A stretch of 64,000 nucleotides of DNA from Candidatus Polarisedimenticolaceae bacterium (lineage in GTDB: Bacteria; Pseudomonadota; Gammaproteobacteria; Chromatiales; Chromatiaceae). The notes under the pieces were generated by a model that did not search any database, was not told the DNA's origin, and saw only the letters and a program-made list of their open reading frames with translations. The DNA lies in contig JAKITT010000003.1 in assembly GCA_021647945.1 (NCBI GenBank), forward strand, positions 1 to 64,000, written 5' to 3'. Shown here piece after piece: positions 44,232 through 52,301 of this stretch (its first letter is position 1; each line of letters starts with the position of its first letter). Position numbers and translations under genes: made by a program.

Positions 44232-46631
44232 CTAAACTCTCTTACGCTGTGAATTGACGATCAGCAAGCCGATCAGAAAGAAGAACAGGGCGAAACCTGC
44301 TGGCATGCCATAGACTTTGCCAGCATCCAACTCTGGAGGCAGCATCAACCAGTACCATGTGCTTAGAGTGTGGCGCGCACGGACTTCACCGTTACTGCCA
44401 TCCCAGTTGGCAAATGAGACGGGGATGAACTGACCTTCATCGAAATTGACATCACCACTAGCACCACCTTTACGTGAGCGGGTCATCAGCACTTGCCATT
44501 GGCCCTCTTTCCAGCCTGCGGTGCTCTTCAGGCTTCGATCCTTCAAACGTGGCTCAAGTTTATTGTTAGGGCCGGTGGCATCCAACAAAGTCGTTGACTC
44601 ACGTTTTTCAGGCTCGATGCTTCCGGCGTTCCAATACCAGATGGTGGTGTTACGCTTGGCATCGCCGTGTCTGAAGAGTGGCTTCTCAACGGGCCGCACC
44701 TCATAGGCGTTCTCTTTTGGGAACTGAATCGCCATCGCATCAGCATGCATATCGAGGTTTTCATCTTGCAGCTCGGTGAAGTAGTCGATACCCGGGCGAC
44801 TCTCGGTACGATCACCGTATGAGAGTAAGAAGGCGATATCCTTGTCGTTATAGAGCACACGCACGGTGATGGCATCATTGAGCGGTGTGAAGAGACGATC
44901 CTCTTTGATGATGTTGGGCACCATCGGCAGGGTAACCGCTGGCGCTTGCGCCCAACGCTCATCTTCCAGCGATGTTGGCAAACTACCCGTCAACTTCATG
45001 CCGGTAACAACGGGGCCATCGACAGGTTGTACGGTGGTGTCACGCAGGCTGTAGACAAAGTTGGCGATATGCCAGCGATCATCCAAACTCACTGGGTCGG
45101 TATTGCCCTCTTCTACCGCACGATGTGCTGGCATTGGGGTGCCTGGGATACCAATTGAGAGACGAGAATAGATGCTCTTGATCGTCTCATCACGCTCGCC
45201 TTCACCCTTGGCTGTCGATTGAGTCGCTCGCCACGTCCAAGGTTTAGTCAAATCTCGTGGCCAGATGCGGAAGCCCCAATCATTTTCCAGCTTTTTGCCA
45301 GAGAGAATGTTGCCGCGGCCCTCTCGGCCATGACACTCTTTACAGGATTTGAGGAAGGCTTCACGCCCCTTCTCAACCGACTCATCGGAGTAGGCGATCT
45401 GCCCCGTTAGCGGTTCATTATCAGAGACGACATTGAAGTCAGTTTTGGTGTAACGCCCCTCATCATCAAACAGATCATCATCGGCATCTTCTGGTGCCCA
45501 AGCCCAAGTGAGATCAAAGCTTTTCAGAATAGGTAGCAGACTATTGATCTGCTCATCACTCATCGCCGATTCCCAACCTGGCATGCCGGTTCCTGGCAGA
45601 CCAAACTTGATGGTGTTGAAGAGATCCTTATCCAATGGAAGCTGAGTGCCAGGTGAGGTTTTATACTTAAAGAGCGCAAGGCTAAAGTCACGCGGTTTAG
45701 GATACATGCGCTCGGCAGCAATACCATCACCCATACCAAATTCACCATGACACACTTCACAACGGAACTTATAGAGCGCCAAGCCTTTAATATTTTTACG
45801 TTTGGCTAGCACCTCATCCTTCATTCCGGTGACTATTTTTGAGACTTCAGGGTCCCAAATACGGGGCACCTGACCGTTATAGTCAAAGATAAAGGTGATC
45901 ACATTCCAGACATCATTCTCACTCAACATCTCATGCCAAACCGGCATCGCTGAGTTCCAAGGTGTGCCCTCTTTCGGTAGACCAGGGCCACCCGTGGTGA
46001 TACGCCAGAAGAGGAATGACTCCTGCAACTGCGGGATGATGGTGGGATCAAGAAAGTTGATCGGCTGTGGATTAAAACCCTCCGCGTAGTGCCCCTTGCC
46101 ATTCAGCAGATCACCGTGACAGTAGAAGCAGTTTTCATAGTAGACATCACGGCCCGCTAGTACGGCTGAATCATACTTCTGCCAAGCCGACTCTTTGTCC
46201 GTTGCCATGGTCGCTAGAATATCATCACGTATCGGGTTCTCTAGTGAACCAAGATCAAACTTTTTGTTGTAGACCTTAAGTGTTGATGGCGGTGCAGGAT
46301 GCACCTGACGCAGCTCAACTGGCGCTTCATTACTCGGCTTAACCAGACCATAAACTGTGTAACTGATGATGGCGGGGATCAGGATTAAGAAACCCCAACG
46401 AGCTACCGTTTTATCATCATCACGCAGCACGGCAAAAATGGGCTGTTTAAACTCCGCCCAACGCTCATCTTCAAACGAGTAGTAGAGCAGCACACCGATC
46501 ACGACGATGATCATGTACTGCACCAACAAGGTCAAAGGGAGCAGCGGTGGAAAGGCGTTATCAAGCACTACATAGGAGATAATAACGACCAGTATCGCCT
46601 GCCAAAACACAGGTATTTTTAAATTTTTCAC
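44232..46631 (-). CDS. membrane triheme cytochrome c with ethylbenzene-dehydrogenase-type heme domain
   Basis: The 799-residue protein has three N-terminal helices (about 8-26, 33-53 and 80-97), three cytochrome c domains with CFYCH (168-172), CEVCH (291-295) and CKECH (430-434), an ethylbenzene-dehydrogenase-gamma-like domain (about 565-760; VRVLYNDKDIAFLLSYGD, NWDGSNGEV), and a C-terminal helix (about 773-793). The GTG start overlaps the preceding stop by one base (TAGTG). It is the last gene of the operon with a bd-like subunit and a diheme cytochrome. From residue 290 on it is paralogous to the 24700-26247 protein. It probably accepts or donates electrons on the periplasmic side of a membrane complex. 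Confidence 0.85.
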   Translation of the reverse strand: MKNLKIPVFWQAILVVIISYVVLDNAFPPLLPLTLLVQYMIIVVIGVLLYYSFEDERWAEFKQPIFAVLRDDDKTVARWGFLILIPAIISYTVYGLVKPSNEAPVELRQVHPAPPSTLKVYNKKFDLGSLENPIRDDILATMATDKESAWQKYDSAVLAGRDVYYENCFYCHGDLLNGKGHYAEGFNPQPINFLDPTIIPQLQESFLFWRITTGGPGLPKEGTPWNSAMPVWHEMLSENDVWNVITFIFDYNGQVPRIWDPEVSKIVTGMKDEVLAKRKNIKGLALYKFRCEVCHGEFGMGDGIAAERMYPKPRDFSLALFKYKTSPGTQLPLDKDLFNTIKFGLPGTGMPGWESAMSDEQINSLLPILKSFDLTWAWAPEDADDDLFDDEGRYTKTDFNVVSDNEPLTGQIAYSDESVEKGREAFLKSCKECHGREGRGNILSGKKLENDWGFRIWPRDLTKPWTWRATQSTAKGEGERDETIKSIYSRLSIGIPGTPMPAHRAVEEGNTDPVSLDDRWHIANFVYSLRDTTVQPVDGPVVTGMKLTGSLPTSLEDERWAQAPAVTLPMVPNIIKEDRLFTPLNDAITVRVLYNDKDIAFLLSYGDRTESRPGIDYFTELQDENLDMHADAMAIQFPKENAYEVRPVEKPLFRHGDAKRNTTIWYWNAGSIEPEKRESTTLLDATGPNNKLEPRLKDRSLKSTAGWKEGQWQVLMTRSRKGGASGDVNFDEGQFIPVSFANWDGSNGEVRARHTLSTWYWLMLPPELDAGKVYGMPAGFALFFFLIGLLIVNSQRKRV

Positions 46632-47443
46632 TATCTCTGCTCCAGCAACAGGTCGATGATCATCTTCAACTCCTTCACGGTCATCTTCTCCGCAAAGTCA
46701 GCCGGCATAACGCCTGGAGTAAAGCCTTCAGCAATCGCTGCGGCTGGATCGGTAATGCTTAGGCTGATCTGCTCGGCGCTCTGGCGTGAGCCGATGCCAT
46801 CTAATGCAGGGCCAACAGAAGACTCGGTACCCAACATGGAGTGACACGCCTGACAGCCATACTTTTTGATCGCATCTTCTGCCGTAGCAGCCGGTGCTGG
46901 TGCACTACCTGCTGCGGGCGCAGCCTCAACAGGTGGAGCCTCTGTTGGTAGTTCAACCGTTACATCATTGCCATCCTTAAACTGTAAGAAGGCGATGATG
47001 GCATTGATCTCAATCTCAGAGAGTTCAATCGGCGCTTTGTTAACTGCGGGCATCGGTGATTCGGTATCATTGCTGCCTTTTTTACCGAAGCTGGCCACCA
47101 CGAAGGCACCCGGGTCTACCATCGACTCATGTAGGTACTCTTCGATATTGGTCGCTTTGCCTTTATAACGCTCATCCTCCAAGTGTTTTTCTGCTGCTCC
47201 ACCAACATTCATCACCAATAGATCAGGCGCACGCCCCATTGCGTTATGACAAAGAGTACAGGTTCCCTTTCCACTAAATAGCGCCTCGCCCAGAGCGATA
47301 TAACTCTCCATCGTCAATGCACCGAGATCAACCTTCTGCTCAACCGGCGCCTCACCCTCTACCTGTGGCAGCAGGTTAGCTACCAGAGTGAAGATGAGGA
47401 TCATGCCAAGGCTGAAGCCTAGTGTTTTGCCCAGTACATTCAT
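46631..47443 (-). CDS. diheme cytochrome c, membrane-anchored
   Basis: The 270-residue protein has an N-terminal anchor (about 8-26), a first heme motif CTLCH (62-66) and a second CQACH (197-201) joined by an Ala/Pro/Glu-rich linker (about 168-188). Distal Met candidates are in SPMPAVNK and GVMPADFAEKM. It overlaps the upstream bd-like gene by four bases (ATGA) and the downstream triheme gene by one, showing tight translational coupling. It is the likely redox partner of both. Confidence 0.88.
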   Translation of the reverse strand: MNVLGKTLGFSLGMILIFTLVANLLPQVEGEAPVEQKVDLGALTMESYIALGEALFSGKGTCTLCHNAMGRAPDLLVMNVGGAAEKHLEDERYKGKATNIEEYLHESMVDPGAFVVASFGKKGSNDTESPMPAVNKAPIELSEIEINAIIAFLQFKDGNDVTVELPTEAPPVEAAPAAGSAPAPAATAEDAIKKYGCQACHSMLGTESSVGPALDGIGSRQSAEQISLSITDPAAAIAEGFTPGVMPADFAEKMTVKELKMIIDLLLEQR

Positions 47444-49359
47444 GCTGCACCCCCATCAACACTGGCGACTGGTTTCGCCTGTTTGGTGGCACTTAGATTG
47501 GCAATCCAGAACATAAACAGCACCATAACCAGGAACAACACGGTAACAAGGGTGATCATATTACCGGCGTAGCCAATGGTGGGGATGAAGTTGTCAGGTG
47601 AGTTATCTTTCATCACCGTATAGACATGCCAATGGGTCTTCACTGAAGAGCGGACATAACCCATCAAACCCATCAACCAAGTGAAAGCGACCGGCAGTGC
47701 AAAGAGTGCATACTGCGCCCGATCTGGCACCTTACCCCAGTAGGAGGGCAGTGTTTTAGCCCCTTTAAATAGGAAGGCATCCAGCGTGATACCCACCACA
47801 ATCACCACCAGTGTTGAGCAGACCTGCATCACTGATGAACCCACTTTGTAGACGGTGTTGGTGAAGTAACCGTAGTAGACACCGGCAAAGATCACATTAG
47901 CCACCGCGACAACATAGATCGCCACCATTAACGCATTGCCAAAGGGTGCCCAGGAGACCGTAGCCACCTTGTCTGATCGGCGATAGAGCTGAAACGACAA
48001 GAAGGTGACAATCAGCATCAAATTCACCGCGATATTCTTCGCTGGCATGATGCCCAAAGGCCCGAGTAGGTGGTGATGACTGCCACCCAACGCCGCAATC
48101 TCAGTTGCCGATAGGATCAACGTATGCGGTGTCACCCAGACCAAGAAACAGGTCACCAAGACAAAAGCGATCACTTTGATCAGCGGTTTGTAGCGCTCCG
48201 AGCCTTCGGTACGCGACATACCTGCCCAGAGATAGTAGTTGGCTGCCAATAGAATGGTGCCGATCAGCACCGCCTGAACGATAAACAACCACGCCAAAAT
48301 ACCCCCCATCGCGGTGATACCCATCTGCTGCGAGTAGGCGTAGATCTCTGCCATCAGCCAGTAACCGGCAAACGGCAACGGAAGGAATGAGAGGATGGCG
48401 ATAAAGTTGGAGGTGTAACCCATCCAGTCATAGTGAGCCCGCTCTTCTGGGTCACGTGTACTGAGAAATTTAAAGGCGGCATAAGCCCCCACCACCGCAC
48501 CACCGAAGGCGATATTGGCGATAAAACGATGCAGATTGATCGGGTTCCAGAGCGGCCCCTTCATCACCTCCCAGATATTGCCGACCACCTGCCCCACTTC
48601 ATTAACCCCAGAGGGAGCCATCATAAAGGTGGCCCAAGAGTTAGCCATCACCATGATGGTCATACCCGCCGCATTCAGCAGCAGGCCCAGAGTAAGGTGC
48701 AACCATTTCAGGTTGCCGTAACGCATCGCATTCCAACCATAATAATAGGTATAGAGGAAAAAGCTCTCAAAGAAGAAGAGCGATGCATAGACCAACATCT
48801 GCGCGCCAAAGACGTGCGTCATATAGGCCATAAGGTCGGGGTAGAGCGTAAACAGCGCTATCGCAAGTGATCCACCAATGATCGCCGTGATCGAAAACCC
48901 GGTCAGGCTGATCTTCATGAACTCTTGCGCCATGCTGTCATAACGCTCATCCCCCGTGCTGACGCCAACCAGCTCAATAACGAGAACAAAGAGTGGGATC
49001 GCTAACACCAGCGCCCCAAAAAATAGATGTAACTGGGCTAAAACCCAGACGATTGCTCGGCTACTCACACCGACATCGGGGTAGTCACTCCGACTCGGTT
49101 TCTTCATCTGGTAAGGGACTACCTCTTCAGCTTCACTCGCCTCAGCTTCAACAGCTGGCTCGAAGCTATCATCCCCCTCAACATGGACACGCCCCATCGG
49201 ACTGATGCGCTCTTCCAGTGTATCAGACACCCCAGCATCAGCAGCGATTGAGGCACCAGGAATAACCACTCCAATGATAAGTAGCGTCAGTAAAAATGTG
49301 CCAAAAAATGCTGAGAACGAACGAATGCGGCCCAGCTTGCTCACTCTTTTAAAACTCAT
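47440..49359 (-). CDS. divergent cytochrome bd-type oxidase subunit I-like protein
   Basis: The 639-residue protein has an N-terminal helix (about 17-40), an acidic linker, and about thirteen further TM helices. Residues 101-290 resemble the start of CydA: His111 (in LAQLHLFFGAL) fits the heme d/high-spin ligand, FFFES with Glu198 fits CydA Glu107, and His277 (NPINLHRFIAN) fits the b558 ligand. The position of CydA Glu99 has no Glu, and the quinol-binding Q-loop (GRQPW) is not found. There is no CydB gene. CydA-like proteins with c-type partners are known in Nitrospira and others. Function, substrate and cofactors here are unknown. Confidence 0.72.
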   Translation of the reverse strand: MSFKRVSKLGRIRSFSAFFGTFLLTLLIIGVVIPGASIAADAGVSDTLEERISPMGRVHVEGDDSFEPAVEAEASEAEEVVPYQMKKPSRSDYPDVGVSSRAIVWVLAQLHLFFGALVLAIPLFVLVIELVGVSTGDERYDSMAQEFMKISLTGFSITAIIGGSLAIALFTLYPDLMAYMTHVFGAQMLVYASLFFFESFFLYTYYYGWNAMRYGNLKWLHLTLGLLLNAAGMTIMVMANSWATFMMAPSGVNEVGQVVGNIWEVMKGPLWNPINLHRFIANIAFGGAVVGAYAAFKFLSTRDPEERAHYDWMGYTSNFIAILSFLPLPFAGYWLMAEIYAYSQQMGITAMGGILAWLFIVQAVLIGTILLAANYYLWAGMSRTEGSERYKPLIKVIAFVLVTCFLVWVTPHTLILSATEIAALGGSHHHLLGPLGIMPAKNIAVNLMLIVTFLSFQLYRRSDKVATVSWAPFGNALMVAIYVVAVANVIFAGVYYGYFTNTVYKVGSSVMQVCSTLVVIVVGITLDAFLFKGAKTLPSYWGKVPDRAQYALFALPVAFTWLMGLMGYVRSSVKTHWHVYTVMKDNSPDNFIPTIGYAGNMITLVTVLFLVMVLFMFWIANLSATKQAKPVASVDGGAA

Positions 49360-49375
49360 TGCCGATATTCCCCAT

Positions 49376-49525
49376 TCAACCTGCCGGTGTCAGATCCCAA
49401 TTAAGTGGAAGCCCCTGGATATTCATGATGAAGTGATCCAAGCCGTAAAAAACAGCCAGTGCGATGCCAAATGCGACAAATGCGAGCACTACAGATCCAG
49501 CACCCCCCGATTTTTCATTATTCAT
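49376..49525 (-). CDS. 49-residue single-span membrane protein of the bd-like operon
   Basis: ATG 49525 to TGA 49376 encodes 49 residues: a short polar N-terminus (MNNEKSGGAGS), one TM helix VVLAFVAFGIALAVFYGL, and a periplasmic or cytoplasmic tail DHFIMNIQGLPLNWDLTPAG. GGGGGATCG lies upstream as a possible ribosome binding site. It sits 16 bases before the bd-like gene. Small single-span subunits (CydX, CcoQ types) stabilise oxidases; this one is not a recognisable homolog, and that role is inferred from position. Confidence 0.75.
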   Translation of the reverse strand: MNNEKSGGAGSVVLAFVAFGIALAVFYGLDHFIMNIQGLPLNWDLTPAG

Positions 49526-49539
49526 CTAACGATCCCCCA

Positions 49540-49695
49540 CTAACCGTGATGGACGACAACGCCGCCCGAATAGATCAACAACCAATAGAAGAAGCTCAAA
49601 ATTGCCAGCAACGCAGCCCAAAATAGCTTTGGCCCCCAAGTTGTCGACCCAGAATCAGTCGTTGTTGGTTGCTCTTCGTTGGACTCTTGGTTCAT
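49540..49695 (-). CDS. 51-residue single-span membrane protein, first gene of the bd-like operon
   Basis: ATG 49695 follows AAGAGGAGT, a strong ribosome binding site, and runs to TAG 49540, encoding 51 residues. It has an acidic, Thr/Ser-rich head (MNQESNEEQPTTTDSGSTTW) and one TM helix (LFWAALLAILSFFYWLLIY) ending in GGVVVHHG, whose paired His might bind a cofactor. Fourteen bases separate it from the next small gene. It opens the 49695-44232 operon. I do not recognise a family. Confidence 0.78.
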   Translation of the reverse strand: MNQESNEEQPTTTDSGSTTWGPKLFWAALLAILSFFYWLLIYSGGVVVHHG

Positions 49696-50073
49696 CTTTT
49701 GACTCCTCTTAAACTTTCACTCTTAAAAGCGTTATCTGAACCAGATATGCAAATATCAGGCCAGCTATCTCATCAACAATGAGTAGCCTATAAAAAATAG
49801 GCTTAATCACTTGAAAGCTATGAATTAACGACATTAGAAAAAGCAACAACATCGCCAGTAGCAGGCAATTATCATCCTACTAAGCGGGAAAAATTAATGC
49901 CTATTAATGAACAGATCTTTCACCCAAACAAAAGTTACTGATCAAAACAACTCAACATCAAACCTGATCCTGATTAGCGACTCAGGCCGCTACACGGCCA
50001 CAAATCAGAGAGTAACAAAATCAATCACTTACGATGTTGTTACACAAGAGTGCTAAACCTCAGCTGTTCGCAG
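49696..50073. other. gene-free upstream region of the bd-like operon
   Basis: These 378 AT-rich bases precede the operon and must hold its promoter. No FNR box or other recognisable operator was found; short dyads occur near 49747-49770 (TCTGAACCAGATATG) and 49790-49806 (GCCTATAAAAAATAGGC). Nothing coding is evident. Confidence 0.5.
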
Positions 50074-50226
50074 TCAACACTCAGTCCTAGGCCCTATGGT
50101 TGCTGCCACCCGTAACAAACGTAGCAAGATCGTTTTTATATCAAACCGACGATTAAAACGATACCGGTACTCGACTAAATAGCGATGTACATATTTATGG
50201 AGTTTATTGTCATGATTGCTCTCCTT
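50074..50226 (-). pseudogene. IS1595/ISXO2-type transposase C-terminal remnant
   Basis: Minus-strand translation from about 50226 to the TGA at 50074 gives ESNHDNKLHKYVHRYLVEYR, then FNRRFDIKTILLRLLRVAAT. This matches the C-terminal YLxEFxxRFNRRFD ending of IS1595-family (ISXO2) transposases. The DDE part and both element ends are missing, and upstream residues are unrelated, so this is a remnant left by deletion. It marks the left border of the metal-resistance island. Confidence 0.75.
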
Positions 50227-50318
50227 CGTTAGCTCATGGCTATATTGTGAGCCTCTGCTGAGGTTTAGCACCAACCATGATTGTCTTTGATCAATTAACT
50301 GTATAGACTCGCTTGGAT

Positions 50319-50747
50319 ATGCACTCTTTTCGCCGGATAAACAGACAGACATTGCTATTGTGGGGCTTGTTGCTCTCTTTGGCGCTGCTGTGCGCGCAGG
50401 AAGCTAAGCTGCATGTTCATGGCCTGGATCACGGACATGACAACCACCATATCCATGCCATTGATGAAGCAGGCGATCATGGTCATTTGAGCAAAGCTCA
50501 TTTCACTCACGACACATCCCACGACGATCACCATGATGGAGAGGCATCTGAAATCGATGTCAGTCCCGATGGGACTTTGAAAAACACCAATAATAATGTA
50601 TTTGCGATAGCGCTATTCGCGCTCTTTTTTACCTTGATGGTATTTATCTCTTCACGACAGCTCGTTCAGCGTTGCCGAGAGAGTAGACCTGCCATTCATA
50701 AGCACTATCTCCTTTCTCCGCCTTTACGGGCACCACCACAACACTAA
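50319..50747 (+). CDS. His-rich membrane/periplasmic protein preceding czcCBA
   Basis: From ATG 50319 the product has 142 residues: a signal-like helix (TLLLWGLLLSLALLCA), a mature region packed with histidines (KLHVHGLDHGHDNHHIHAID, then DTSHDDHHDGEASE), a second hydrophobic helix (NNVFAIALFALFFTLMVFIS) and a short basic tail. His clusters of this sort bind Zn, Ni or Co in the periplasm. A similar small His-rich gene commonly precedes czcCBA-like efflux operons, where it may buffer or sense the metal. I prefer ATG 50319 over TTG 50313. Confidence 0.78.
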   Translation: MHSFRRINRQTLLLWGLLLSLALLCAQEAKLHVHGLDHGHDNHHIHAIDEAGDHGHLSKAHFTHDTSHDDHHDGEASEIDVSPDGTLKNTNNNVFAIALFALFFTLMVFISSRQLVQRCRESRPAIHKHYLLSPPLRAPPQH

Positions 50748-50953
50748 AACCCTTCTGAGAATGTCTATCGTAGCTTAGCGCCTAGCTTTCTACGTGGGTT
50801 TGTTTTGCCGTGCTTTTATGGCTGAAACCAACCCAGTTATCTATCTCAGAAGAACCCCCTCTATCTGTTTTTTTCGATTTTGTTCCTTCATTGGGCGATG
50901 CACAGCATCGTTTGCATGAAACCGAAAACTACTAATTTCTAAAAACTAAGTTG

Positions 50954-50979
50954 GTACGCCTGCATGATGACAGGCGTAC
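50954..50979 (+). promoter_or_regulatory. hairpin immediately before the czcC ribosome binding site
   Basis: GTACGCCTG (50954-50962), eight-base loop, CAGGCGTAC (50971-50979) is a perfect 9-bp stem that ends three bases before AAGGAG (50982-50987) of czcC. It lies in the 246-base gap between the His-rich gene and czcC and could modulate translation or mark processing between the two genes. Confidence 0.45.
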
Positions 50980-50993
50980 ACAAGGAGTTTGTA

Positions 50994-52301
50994 ATGTGGG
51001 TATCTTTTTCCATGCCGCGACAAACGGCTACGCGGTCGGTTGCATTTTGTTTGGCACTGCTGAGTACAACGGCTGCTACCTATGCAGGTGCAGCCCCAGA
51101 TTCAAAGACGAACCAGCGCACGATCAGTTTGCATGAAGCGGTTATTAAAACCATCGAACACAACCCGACCCTACGGGCTTTCGATTATCAATTGAAAGCC
51201 CAGCAAGGGCGAGTGCAACAGGCGGGGTTGGCCCCCAGCCCTGAATTAAGCTTCGAGCTGGAAGATGTTTTAGGTACCGGCAATAACAAAGGGGTAGATA
51301 GCGCGCAAGCGACCCTCAGTATTGGTTGGGTGCTTGAGCGTGGAATCCGCCAGCGTTACGTTAATGCCGCACGCGCAGGGGCATCTTTAATTGAAGTTGA
51401 GGCGGATATTAAACAGTTAGATGCGGCGGCAGAAACCGCCCGCCTTTATCTTGTCAGCTTGACTTTTCAAGCACGCGAGGCAAATGCGGATAAAACCATT
51501 CAGCTTGCAGAAGAGACGATCAAGTCAGTACGCAAGCGAGTGAAAGCGGGCAAGACACCTGAAGCGGAGTTGTCCAGAGCGCAAGCAGAACTGGCGCGCA
51601 GAAAACTAGAGCGAGAAGACATTGAGCATGAGTTGCTCTCTGCCAACCGTCGCTTAGCTGCCCAATGGGGGGAAACAAGGGTGACCTTTGCGCGAGTTGA
51701 GGGTGACATCACACTGCTGCCTCAGGTGGCATCGTTTGAAACACTCAAATCACAGTTACCGCAAAACCCAGAGTTTGCCCGATTGCAGTCGGCTCAGTTG
51801 TTAAATAAAGAGAAGTTACAGCTCGCACTGGCACAAGACAAACCCAACTGGCGGGTCAATGCGGGGATTCGTCATACCAACAATGGAAATGACCAAGCTT
51901 TTGTTGCAGGCATCACTATTCCCTTTGGCAAACGCACACGTAACCCTGGCCGTATTGCTGAAGCCCGAGCGAACCTGGCAAAAATAAGCGGTGACGAACA
52001 CGCAGCACGCATTCACATCGAAACCGCACTCTATGTGAGGCATGAGAAGTTACAACACAGTCTGCATGTCATTGAGACGGTACGTGGCGAGATTATCCCA
52101 CCACTTGAGCAAGCACTCACCGAGACCCGTCGCGCCTACAACCTTGGGCGCTATAGCTATCTGGAGCTGCGTAGTGTTCAGGCGGAATTGCTGGATGCGC
52201 ATAATGCGTTGGTTGAAGCCAGCATTGATGCACATCGCAACATCATTGAAATTGAACGATTGACCGGCGTGCGCATTGCGCAACCGAAGACAACATTATG
52301 A
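50994..52301 (+). CDS. czcC: CzcC-like outer membrane factor (TolC family)
   Basis: Using ATG 50994 with AAGGAG six bases upstream, the 435-residue protein has a Sec signal (to about AGAAP) and two repeats of the outer membrane efflux domain, seen as ISLHEAVIKTIEHNPTLRAF near the N-terminus and a long coiled-coil segment (AEETIKSVRKRVKAGKTPEA). CzcC proteins form the trimeric exit duct of RND heavy-metal pumps. Its end overlaps the adaptor gene start by four bases (ATGA). Confidence 0.88.
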   Translation: MWVSFSMPRQTATRSVAFCLALLSTTAATYAGAAPDSKTNQRTISLHEAVIKTIEHNPTLRAFDYQLKAQQGRVQQAGLAPSPELSFELEDVLGTGNNKGVDSAQATLSIGWVLERGIRQRYVNAARAGASLIEVEADIKQLDAAAETARLYLVSLTFQAREANADKTIQLAEETIKSVRKRVKAGKTPEAELSRAQAELARRKLEREDIEHELLSANRRLAAQWGETRVTFARVEGDITLLPQVASFETLKSQLPQNPEFARLQSAQLLNKEKLQLALAQDKPNWRVNAGIRHTNNGNDQAFVAGITIPFGKRTRNPGRIAEARANLAKISGDEHAARIHIETALYVRHEKLQHSLHVIETVRGEIIPPLEQALTETRRAYNLGRYSYLELRSVQAELLDAHNALVEASIDAHRNIIEIERLTGVRIAQPKTTL

